In this document: piece after piece, positions 1 through 5,135 of the stretch
Position numbering within the stretch: the first letter of the stretch is position 1
How the letters are laid out: every line of letters begins with the position of its first letter
Assembly (NCBI GenBank): GCA_964408155.1
Contig: CAYOYJ010000152.1
Coordinates: 1 to 5,135, forward strand
Source: JAAYKM01 sp964408155
Lineage (GTDB): Bacteria; Desulfobacterota; Syntrophia; Syntrophales; JAAYKM01
Reading direction: 5' to 3'
DNA length: 5,135 nt
Translations under genes and position numbers: made by a program
Notes under the pieces: model-generated
Seen by the model: the letters and a program-made list of their open reading frames with translations, nothing else
What the model was told of the DNA's origin: nothing
Databases searched by the model: none

Positions 1-1
1 G

Positions 2-685
2 GTGGTGCTGGTTGAAGCTGATCCGGAAAATGCCCATTTTATCCAGAAAGGGCCTCAGGAAGCCCGGTTTGGCCTTGCCCCAGCCCCGGACGGGTAAGGG
101 GGCTTTGAATATGCCCTCCATGAACCCTAAGACCGCGCCAATGTGGATTGCATGTTGCCGAAATTGGATGGGATGACACTAATTCATAAGTTGCGCCAGC
201 ATAATATCAATACGCCAGTCATTATTTTAAGCGCGAGAAAATCAGTGGAAGACCGGGTCAGGGGACTTGAATGTGGCAGCGACGACTACCTGACCAAGCC
301 TTTTGCTTTTTCCGAACTTTTGGCCCGGGTGTATGCGTTGATCCGGCGTGCGACAGGGACGAAGGAAGCCACCAGAATCGAGATCGGCGATTTATCGCTG
401 GATTTAATTAGAAAAGAGGTTGTCCGGGGGGGAAAAAAGATCGAACTCCAGCCTCGGGAGTTTTCACTCCTAGAATATCTTATGCGAAACGCCGGACGGG
501 TGGTCTCGAAAACCATGATCATGGAACATGTATGGAATTATGATTTCCTTCCCATGACCAACGTGGTCGAAGCGCGTATATGCATTCTGCGGGAAAAGAT
601 CGATAAGGGTTTCGACCATAAACTCATCCACACGATTCGCGGCGCCGGCTATGTTCTGGAAAATCCTGCTCCGAATTTATCATAA
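2..685 (+). pseudogene. OmpR/PhoB-family response regulator, two in-frame stops in the receiver domain
   Basis: Read from position 2, the frame that holds the intact downstream part also gives a recognisable receiver N-terminus (VVLVEADPENAHFIQKG, then a PDG turn). It is interrupted by TAA at 95-97 and again at 128-130. Aligned from memory to relatives, the first stop replaces a Glu-type codon after the DG turn and the second a Tyr in the usual 'EPYDAAIVD' stretch. No insertion or deletion is needed: codon 49 of this frame (146-148) is the phospho-acceptor Asp, as expected. Other substitutions before 142 look damaging: Asp to Ala in the acidic E-D-D cluster, Leu to Pro and Gly to Arg in helix 1, and Ile to Asn before the phospho-acceptor. 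After 143 the sequence is clean. The true start probably lies only a few bases left of the window. The alternative explanation is poor base quality at a contig or read end rather than real gene decay. Confidence 0.75.
143..685 (+). CDS. Open remainder of the response regulator: part of the receiver plus winged-helix DNA-binding domain
   Basis: This 180-codon stretch is the undamaged part of the regulator and opens with GTG at 143. That start is formal only: no Shine-Dalgarno precedes it, and a product starting here would lack the first two beta strands and helices of the receiver. Visible receiver residues are the phospho-acceptor Asp (residue 2 here), the MLPKLDG loop, the switch Ser30 in ILSAR, and the conserved Lys52 in TKPF. 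The linker ends near residue 75. The OmpR-type winged helix covers about 78-173, with LQPREFSLLEYLMRNAG (102-118), VWNYDF (130-135), TNVVEARICILREKID (139-154) and the closing TIRGAGYVLE (164-173). The full gene would encode about 229 residues, normal for the family. A phosphorylated intact relative would dimerise and bind tandem direct repeats at promoters. Its partner is the kinase that overlaps its last 35 bp. Confidence 0.7.
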   Translation: MDCMLPKLDGMTLIHKLRQHNINTPVIILSARKSVEDRVRGLECGSDDYLTKPFAFSELLARVYALIRRATGTKEATRIEIGDLSLDLIRKEVVRGGKKIELQPREFSLLEYLMRNAGRVVSKTMIMEHVWNYDFLPMTNVVEARICILREKIDKGFDHKLIHTIRGAGYVLENPAPNLS

Positions 686-2063
686 ACTGTCCTTCCGGTT
701 GACCCTCTGGTACACGGTCATCTTCACCGCGTCCCTCCTTGGGGCCTTGTTTATCATTTACTTCATGATCGCCGATGTCATGCAAAAACATGTCGACCAG
801 GGGCTTCTGGATGATCTGTATGAGGTGTCCGCCACTCTGGCTTTGGCTGGAGACGGTTCGTTCAGGGAAGCATTGCAGATTGAAGCGGAATCCGAAGGGA
901 TTGATAAAATATTTTTGCGCCTCCTGACACCGGAGGGCAAGATCATTGCCGAGTCCGATATGAAATATTGGCAGACGGCTACCATCAATCATGAAATTTT
1001 GAATCAAGTCAGAGCCGGTGAAGCTTATATGTTTGAAACCCAAACGCTTTTGTCTGTTCGAAGCCCAAGCAGGGTGGTTTACGGCAGGGCAGGCGCCGGT
1101 AAAATTCTGCAGATCGGTGTCCCCATCGAAAAGGAAAATCGGATCATCGCTGCGTTTAACACGATTGTTGTTCCTCTGTTTGTTTTTATCATTCTTTTTT
1201 CGGCGATGGCGGGATGGTTCATGGCCAATCGTGCCCTCGCCGGACTGGGGGAAGTGACAAAAGCGGCATCAGATATCGCAAAGGGTGATTTTGATCGAAG
1301 GGTTCAAATAAAATCAAAGAGTGAAGAAATAGAGCTGCTGGCGTCAAGTTTTAACCGCATGCTGGATCATGTCTGCGCCCTGATGAAAGAATTGAAAGAA
1401 GTGACGGACAACATTGCCCATGATCTCAAAACTCCGATTACCCGGATGAGGGTGGCGGCGGAGACGGCAATCGTTCAGGCAGACCCTGACGGAGACAAGC
1501 GGGAGCTGGCCGCCGGCATTGTGGAGGAGTGCGACAACCTTCTTCAAATGATTGATACCATGCTCATGATTTCAAAGGAAGAATCCGGTCTTCTGGGAAA
1601 GGGGAAAACCCATGTCGATATCTCACGGATTGTCAGGGAGGCTTTTGAGCTTTTTTCCCCTATTGCCGAGGAAAAGAAACTTCAGTTCGAACATTACACC
1701 CCCGATGATGTAACAGTGACAGGAGATCTGCAGGGGTTGCAAAGAATGATCATCAACCTGTTGGACAACGCGGTCAAATACACGCCCCCGGAAGGGACAG
1801 TGACCGTTTCTCTTAGCAGGGAACCTGGCCGGCTTTGTCTGTCTTTGCGTGATTCCGGCATTGGTATCGCCGGGGAAGATTTACCGCACATATTCAAGAG
1901 GCTGTACCGTTGCGATGAAAGCCGTTCCCTGCAGGGTTTCGGCTTGGGCTTGAGTCTGGCCCTTGCCGTAGCCCGTGCCCATGGCGGCGATATTGATGTC
2001 GTAAGCGAGCCGGGGAAGGGTAGTACCTTTACGGTGATTCTTCCCACTCCCCCTTCTGCCTGA
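651..2063 (+). CDS. Transmembrane sensor histidine kinase (HAMP, HisKA, HATPase), partner of the upstream regulator
   Basis: This 470-residue inner-membrane kinase autophosphorylates on His and passes the phosphate to an OmpR-type regulator. TM1 spans about 17-41 and TM2 about 166-190. The ~120 residues between them form the periplasmic sensor region, which has no motif I can tie to a ligand. HAMP covers about 191-243. The H-box DNIAHDLKTPITR carries the phospho-acceptor His257. The ATPase domain shows the N-box INLLDNAVKYTP (Asn373), the G1 box DSGIGIAG (Asp401), an F-box-like HIFKRLYRCDES and the G2 box GFGLGLSLA (429-437), so all catalytic boxes are present. The CDES..LQGFGLGLSLALAVARAHGGDI region resembles heavy-metal (CusS-type) sensor kinases, but metal sensing is not demonstrated. 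ATG 651 is chosen because it leaves a short basic N-terminus before TM1. It lies inside the regulator gene and lacks an evident Shine-Dalgarno, which suggests translational coupling. Confidence 0.93.
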   Translation: MFWKILLRIYHKLSFRLTLWYTVIFTASLLGALFIIYFMIADVMQKHVDQGLLDDLYEVSATLALAGDGSFREALQIEAESEGIDKIFLRLLTPEGKIIAESDMKYWQTATINHEILNQVRAGEAYMFETQTLLSVRSPSRVVYGRAGAGKILQIGVPIEKENRIIAAFNTIVVPLFVFIILFSAMAGWFMANRALAGLGEVTKAASDIAKGDFDRRVQIKSKSEEIELLASSFNRMLDHVCALMKELKEVTDNIAHDLKTPITRMRVAAETAIVQADPDGDKRELAAGIVEECDNLLQMIDTMLMISKEESGLLGKGKTHVDISRIVREAFELFSPIAEEKKLQFEHYTPDDVTVTGDLQGLQRMIINLLDNAVKYTPPEGTVTVSLSREPGRLCLSLRDSGIGIAGEDLPHIFKRLYRCDESRSLQGFGLGLSLALAVARAHGGDIDVVSEPGKGSTFTVILPTPPSA

Positions 2064-2183
2064 TCCACCAGTATCGTATTACGTCGGGTCCTTTGCGATT
2101 TAAGCATGCCGATGCGGCTTTGATCCAACTTCATTTCGTAAACCCCTCACCCTCCCGTAAATTATTCAGAGAAAAACAGCAAA

Positions 2184-2212
2184 CATTACCAAATCATAAT
2201 CCTCATATAATC
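2184..2212 (+). promoter_or_regulatory. Three 7-bp direct repeats at 11-bp period: candidate OmpR/PhoB-family operator
   Basis: CATTACC at 2184-2190, CATAATC at 2195-2201 and TATAATC at 2206-2212 start exactly 11 bp apart, each pair separated by 4 bp. Neighbouring copies match at 5 of 7 and 6 of 7 positions. A 7-bp repeat plus 4-bp spacer is the known spacing for tandem binding of PhoB-type winged helices. The repeats are AT-rich and short, so chance is possible. Binding by the regulator encoded at 2-685 is inference from proximity. Confidence 0.35.
2206..2211 (+). promoter_or_regulatory. Candidate -10 element (TATAAT)
   Basis: This is a perfect sigma-70-type -10 hexamer, 84 bp before ATG 2296. 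No matching -35 hexamer lies 15-18 bp upstream (the bases there read like CATTAC or ACATTA), and there is no extended -10 TG. If real, the promoter would be weak or activator-dependent. It also forms the third unit of the direct-repeat array, so a protein bound there could repress instead. Confidence 0.4.
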
Positions 2213-2225
2213 TTCTCGTAAGATT
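2209..2225. repeat. Small inverted repeat AATCTT-5-AAGATT
   Basis: AATCTT at 2209-2214 and AAGATT at 2220-2225 are exact reverse complements around CTCGT. The dyad overlaps the end of the -10 element and the likely transcription start, so it could be an operator. A 6-bp AT-rich stem is too weak for a terminator, and chance occurrence is quite possible. Confidence 0.2.
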
Positions 2226-2241
2226 CACATGCTACACAATC

Positions 2242-2252
2242 ACTGAATCAGT
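2242..2252. repeat. 11-bp palindrome ACTGA-A-TCAGT
   Basis: This is a perfect dyad of two 5-bp arms around one A, in the presumed leader of the downstream gene. A one-base centre cannot form a hairpin, so any role would be as a protein-binding site. It is short and may be coincidental. Confidence 0.15.
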
Positions 2253-2279
2253 ACGGCCAAAAAAAACCATGCATGAAAC

Positions 2280-2284
2280 GGAGG
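2280..2284 (+). promoter_or_regulatory. Shine-Dalgarno GGAGG that decides the start at 2296
   Basis: GGAGG lies 11 nt before ATG 2296. The in-frame ATG at 2269 is preceded by an A-run and no purine-rich site, so translation most likely begins at 2296, which shortens the protein by nine residues. Confidence 0.6.
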
Positions 2285-2295
2285 GTCCCACAAAT

Positions 2296-4206
2296 ATGCG
2301 AAGAAAGGTTCTGCATTCAGAAATCCTCTGCCCTTATCTGGCGCTTTCGTATCTTTTTCTGCTGTTGAATACGTCGATTTATCTGAGGTTTCACCATTAT
2401 AACGACGCTCTGCCGACGTTGTTTTCCATAGCCGTTTACCTGAGCTACAGTTTCCTGTACCTCCTGCCCGTTATTCTGGTTTTATTCGTGATTAACATCC
2501 TCATCTCCCTTTCCTCTGTTTCCGGTTTCTTGTCCAGAATAAATATTGATCCCTCGTGGGTCTTATACATTCCCGCTGTTCTTTTGACATGGATTCTCCA
2601 GATCATGATTTACGCCGATGGTTATATTTTCCGGTTTTACAGTTTTCATATCAACGGTTTTGTCTGGAATCTGGTTTTCACACCGGGCGGGATTGAGTCC
2701 ATGGGTGGTGATATGGCTACCTTTGCCTCCTTTGGTGCCATCGCCTTCGGATTTTTCATCCTGCAGCTTGCTTTGCTTGTACTGTTATGGTTTTTCGAAC
2801 CGATCCGGAGATTCTGTCTGGGCTTGTTCAACCGACGCTTTTTGGCACTGTCCTCCTCCGCCCTGTTGCTTTTAGTGGCCTTGCAAAGCGTTGCCTACGG
2901 GGTGGCCAATCTTTATGCCCACACCCCGGTCATGAACGTCACCGACGATTTCCCCCTCTATGTTCCGCTTACATTCAATCGATTGGCAAGATCAGTCGGA
3001 ATGGAGCCTGAGAAAAAAGCGGGCTTTCGGTTTAACCAGAAGACGACCCGTATTTGTTACCCCCTGGCTCCAATCCAGGAAAATGCACGGCATCATAAGT
3101 ACAATATCGTTTGGCTGGTCGGGGAATCTCTGAGAGCGGATATGATGAACCAGGAGGTGATGCCGGAAACCTGGGCTTTTTCCCGGAAGGCGGTGTGTTT
3201 TGCCAATCATCACGGGAGCAGCAATGGCACCCGCCAGAGCCTGTTTTCGATGTTCTATGGCCTTTATGGGAATTACTGGTTCAGTTTTCTGAAAGAACGG
3301 AGGGGGCCCGTTATTATGGATGTTCTTCTCCGTCAGGGATACCAGATAAACCTGTTCAGCAGTGCCCGTTTCAGTTACCCGGAATTCAATAAAACCGTTT
3401 TTGCCCAGGTTCCGGAAACACTGTACCATGACGTCAGCGAACTGCCGCCCGGGCTTGGGTGGCAGCATGACCGGGAAAATGTGAAGCGGATGCTTGATTT
3501 TATTGAAAAACGCCAGAAAGGCCGGCCGTTCATGACCTTCATGTTTTTTGAATCGCCTCATGCGCGTTATTATTTCCCTCCGGAAAGCGCAATCCGTAAG
3601 CCGTATCTTGACGTTTTTAATTACGCGACTGTGGACTTGCAACGGGACATCAGCCTGATCAAGAACCGCTACATCAATTCCTGCCATCATCTGGACAGCC
3701 AGTACGGACGGGTACTGCGGTATCTGAAAGAGCACGATCTCCTCGATTCCACAATTGTGATCCTCACGGGGGATCATGGCGAGGAATTTCTGGAAAAAGG
3801 TCACTGGGGGCACAATTCAAGCTTTGTGGAAGAACAGACCCGAACACCGTTGGTACTCTGGGTGCCCGGCATGCCCCCGCGGCAAGTCGATCGGATGACA
3901 TCCCATGTGGATATCCCAGCAACATTATTACCTTTACTTGGAGTAACAACACCTGCGGAGTATTACAGTCAGGGACTTGATCTTCTGGGGCCTCAGGGGA
4001 AACCATACACGATCATGGCCGACTGGCACGCCTTGGCCTACTTGGATGGAGAGTATAAAGCGGTTTTCGGATATAACGGCATGGCTATGAACCAGAAGGT
4101 AACGGCGAAAAATGACGGGACTATTGAGGACCAGGCGGATTTTTACGCGACCCATAGACCTGTTTTTCTTCAAATCATGAAAGAACTGGTCCGTTTCAGT
4201 AAATAA
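2296..4206 (+). CDS. YejM/PbgA-like five-TM membrane protein with an apparently complete periplasmic sulfatase-fold active site
   Basis: The 636-residue protein has five predicted helices (about 11-33, 41-72, 88-107, 140-167 and 182-206) and a periplasmic alkaline-phosphatase/sulfatase-superfamily domain from about 265. Two stretches recall E. coli YejM (DUF3413 plus sulfatase): a D-x(3)-FRF-x(3)-H-x-N-x(3)-W-x-L pattern at 108-126, and a C-terminal SHVDIPATLLPLLGV followed by YYSQGLDLLG. Unlike YejM, from which key residues are missing, it keeps the full metal and nucleophile set of EptA/LtaS-type enzymes: Glu277 in VGESLRAD, nucleophile Thr312 in SSNGTRQS, Asp493-His494 in TGDHGEEF, and His503/His506 in GHWGHN. 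Likely roles are phosphoethanolamine or phosphoglycerol transfer to a lipid or glycan, or hydrolysis; the substrate cannot be read from sequence. Its own promoter may lie near 2206, and the phosphoesterase gene starts 71 bp after its stop. ATG 2269 would add nine residues. Confidence 0.88.
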   Translation: MRRKVLHSEILCPYLALSYLFLLLNTSIYLRFHHYNDALPTLFSIAVYLSYSFLYLLPVILVLFVINILISLSSVSGFLSRINIDPSWVLYIPAVLLTWILQIMIYADGYIFRFYSFHINGFVWNLVFTPGGIESMGGDMATFASFGAIAFGFFILQLALLVLLWFFEPIRRFCLGLFNRRFLALSSSALLLLVALQSVAYGVANLYAHTPVMNVTDDFPLYVPLTFNRLARSVGMEPEKKAGFRFNQKTTRICYPLAPIQENARHHKYNIVWLVGESLRADMMNQEVMPETWAFSRKAVCFANHHGSSNGTRQSLFSMFYGLYGNYWFSFLKERRGPVIMDVLLRQGYQINLFSSARFSYPEFNKTVFAQVPETLYHDVSELPPGLGWQHDRENVKRMLDFIEKRQKGRPFMTFMFFESPHARYYFPPESAIRKPYLDVFNYATVDLQRDISLIKNRYINSCHHLDSQYGRVLRYLKEHDLLDSTIVILTGDHGEEFLEKGHWGHNSSFVEEQTRTPLVLWVPGMPPRQVDRMTSHVDIPATLLPLLGVTTPAEYYSQGLDLLGPQGKPYTIMADWHALAYLDGEYKAVFGYNGMAMNQKVTAKNDGTIEDQADFYATHRPVFLQIMKELVRFSK

Positions 4207-4262
4207 CAGGTACGGACCGGATGAAATATTGCCTACGGCCATTGTCTCTCAACCCTGTATAT

Positions 4263-4268
4263 AGGAGG
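4263..4268 (+). promoter_or_regulatory. Strong Shine-Dalgarno AGGAGG for the phosphoesterase
   Basis: AGGAGG sits 9 nt before ATG 4278, near the ideal spacing, and fixes that start. The 71-bp gap after the previous stop codon (4207-4277) shows no terminator hairpin and no clear promoter, so the two genes are probably one transcript. Confidence 0.8.
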
Positions 4269-4277
4269 TTACCCCTG

Positions 4278-5135
4278 ATGAAATATCGTAGAAAGATCCT
4301 TTGCCTGCTGCTCTGTTTTTTTGCTCTTTCCTGTGTCAAGGCCTCTCCAGGCGTCACTTCCAGACCGTACCTTTCACAGGTAACGAATGACTCTATTGTG
4401 GTCACATGGCGGACGGCCATTCCCACCTCCTCCGTCGTCGAATATGGGGAAACGACAGCCTACGGATTCACAGTCAAGAGTGATATGACTACGCGGTTTC
4501 ATTGTCTTTGTCTGACCGGACTCAAGCCGTCTATGGAATATCACTACCGCGTCCGTTCTGAAAACGGTGGAAAGGATTATACATTCCATACGGCGGTCAA
4601 GCCGGGTGAAGCTTTTACTTTTGCTGTTTATGGTGATTCTCAACCGAATGATGAAAATCATGTCAATGTTTTACGGCAAATCCTGAAAGTTCGGCCCCTT
4701 TTTATCCTCCATACGGGGGATCTGGTTCACCATGACGAAGAAAATGACTGGCATGATTATTTTCGGGCAATTTGCGACGAAACCGATGTCGGGGAAACCA
4801 TTCCGGTTTATGCAGTAATGGGCAATCATGACGGCGTAGAGCACGGCGAAGATGCGCTCTTCTTTAGCTATCTGGTGCTGCCGCTGAATCATTTCCTCCG
4901 CAGCGAAGGCTACTACTCATTTAATATCGGAGCCGCCCATTTCATAGCTCTTAACAGTTATCTGCCCTATGAACCCGGCTCGCCTCAATATGAGTGGCTG
5001 GCCAATGATCTCAGGAAATCTTCCGCCTACAAGTGGAAATTCGTTTTTCTCCACGAGCCGCCGTACAGCACAGGAAAGCATGGCAGCAATATCAGCGAAC
5101 GAAGAGTTTTATGCCCTCTTTTTGAAAAAGCAGCT
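4278..5135 (+). CDS. Exported FnIII-like/calcineurin-type metallophosphoesterase, purple-acid-phosphatase-like (3' end beyond window)
   Basis: The frame is open from ATG 4278 to the window edge (286 codons, no stop), so the C-terminus is missing. A basic start (MKYRRK) and a hydrophobic stretch (7-18) form a signal peptide. Signal peptidase I could cut after VKA (20-22); ALSC at 16-19 is only a poor lipobox. Residues about 28-106 resemble the N-terminal fibronectin-III-like domain of purple acid phosphatases (RPYLSQVTNDSIVVTWRT; VVEYGET; LTGLKPSMEYHYRV). The metallophosphatase domain starts near 115 with GDSQ (Asp120), GDLV (Asp148), GNHD (Asn183, His184, Asp185) and FLHEPP (His259). The final GHxH motif would lie to the right. 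The Tyr that follows GDxx and gives purple enzymes their iron charge-transfer colour is absent (GDLVHH), so this is probably a generic two-metal phosphoesterase. It likely acts in the periplasm or outside the cell on phosphomonoesters or diesters; the substrate is unknown. Confidence 0.9.
   Translation, partial: MKYRRKILCLLLCFFALSCVKASPGVTSRPYLSQVTNDSIVVTWRTAIPTSSVVEYGETTAYGFTVKSDMTTRFHCLCLTGLKPSMEYHYRVRSENGGKDYTFHTAVKPGEAFTFAVYGDSQPNDENHVNVLRQILKVRPLFILHTGDLVHHDEENDWHDYFRAICDETDVGETIPVYAVMGNHDGVEHGEDALFFSYLVLPLNHFLRSEGYYSFNIGAAHFIALNSYLPYEPGSPQYEWLANDLRKSSAYKWKFVFLHEPPYSTGKHGSNISERRVLCPLFEKAA

Larger units (their letters stand above)
2064..2295. other. Non-coding gap between the kinase and the membrane enzyme
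   Basis: These 232 bp hold no convincing gene. The right half (about 2155-2268) is AT-rich and contains the promoter-like elements listed separately, plus a run of eight A at 2259-2266. An ATG at 2269 is in frame with the next gene but has no ribosome binding site. No strong Rho-independent terminator follows the kinase: the best candidate, GCCG-ATG-CGGC near 2108-2118, has only four stem pairs and no proper U-tract. Transcription from the regulator-kinase operon could therefore run through. Confidence 0.6.

Noticed and set aside
111..176. Alternative start ATG 111 in another frame
   Set aside because: It gives only 21 codons with no family resemblance, while the frame from position 2 matches a receiver domain.
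513..524. Perfect 12-bp palindrome CCATGATCATGG
   Set aside because: It sits within the coding sequence of the winged helix, where the codons encode ordinary family residues. There is no sign of a regulatory role.
2102..2123. Possible terminator hairpin after the kinase (GCCG-ATG-CGGC followed by TTT)
   Set aside because: The stem has only four pairs with a three-base loop, and just three T follow before other bases. This is too weak to call.
1694..2134. Minus-strand open frame of 146 codons running from the intergenic gap into the kinase
   Set aside because: It overlaps the conserved ATPase domain antisense. Its translation is rich in Arg, Ser and Pro, as expected of a shadow frame.
2992..3813. 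Long minus-strand open frame of 273 codons
   Set aside because: It lies wholly inside the membrane-enzyme gene, whose motifs are unmistakable on the + strand. Its translation has no recognisable domain.
4207..4258. ACAGG and CCTGT arms flanking the gap after the membrane enzyme
   Set aside because: Five-base arms more than 40 bp apart are expected by chance. No stable hairpin or U-tract is present.

Overview
The window looks like a chromosomal piece of a Gram-negative bacterium. One gene encodes an inner-membrane protein with a large periplasmic catalytic domain, another an exported phosphoesterase, and the ribosome binding sites are of the ordinary GGAGG type. Base composition is balanced by eye. 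The sensor kinase and response regulator resemble, from memory, heavy-metal/OmpR-type pairs common in Desulfobacterota (former Deltaproteobacteria). That placement is tentative, and no rRNA, tRNA or other marker is present to confirm it.

Layout, all on the + strand. (1) Positions 2-685: an OmpR/PhoB-family response regulator whose first ~47 codons are in the correct frame but carry two TAA stops (95-97 and 128-130) and several unlikely substitutions. From 143 onward the gene looks intact. It is either a recent pseudogene or a gene in poor-quality sequence near a contig or read end. (2) Positions 651-2063: an intact sensor histidine kinase overlapping the regulator by 35 bp. (3) Positions 2064-2295: a 232-bp non-coding gap with a TATAAT-like -10 element, three 7-bp direct repeats at an exact 11-bp period, and two small dyads. 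(4) Positions 2296-4206: a five-helix membrane protein with a periplasmic alkaline-phosphatase/sulfatase-fold domain. It has the architecture of YejM/PbgA but the catalytic metal site appears complete, so it is probably an active phospho-transferase or hydrolase of the envelope. (5) Positions 4278 to beyond the right edge: a secreted calcineurin-like metallophosphoesterase with an N-terminal fibronectin-III-like domain, resembling purple acid phosphatases, cut off by the window end.

A reasonable model, by inference only, is that the two-component pair senses an envelope or periplasmic signal. The two downstream genes, probably co-transcribed because only 71 bp without a visible terminator separates them, would then modify or recycle phosphorylated envelope components. 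The 11-bp-periodic repeats upstream of 2296 have the spacing used by OmpR/PhoB-family regulators, which would link the two halves. No RNA gene, mobile element, CRISPR array or origin was seen, and nothing amounts to a clearly new system. The most notable points are the damaged regulator beside an intact kinase, the YejM-like protein with an apparently complete active site, and the repeat array.
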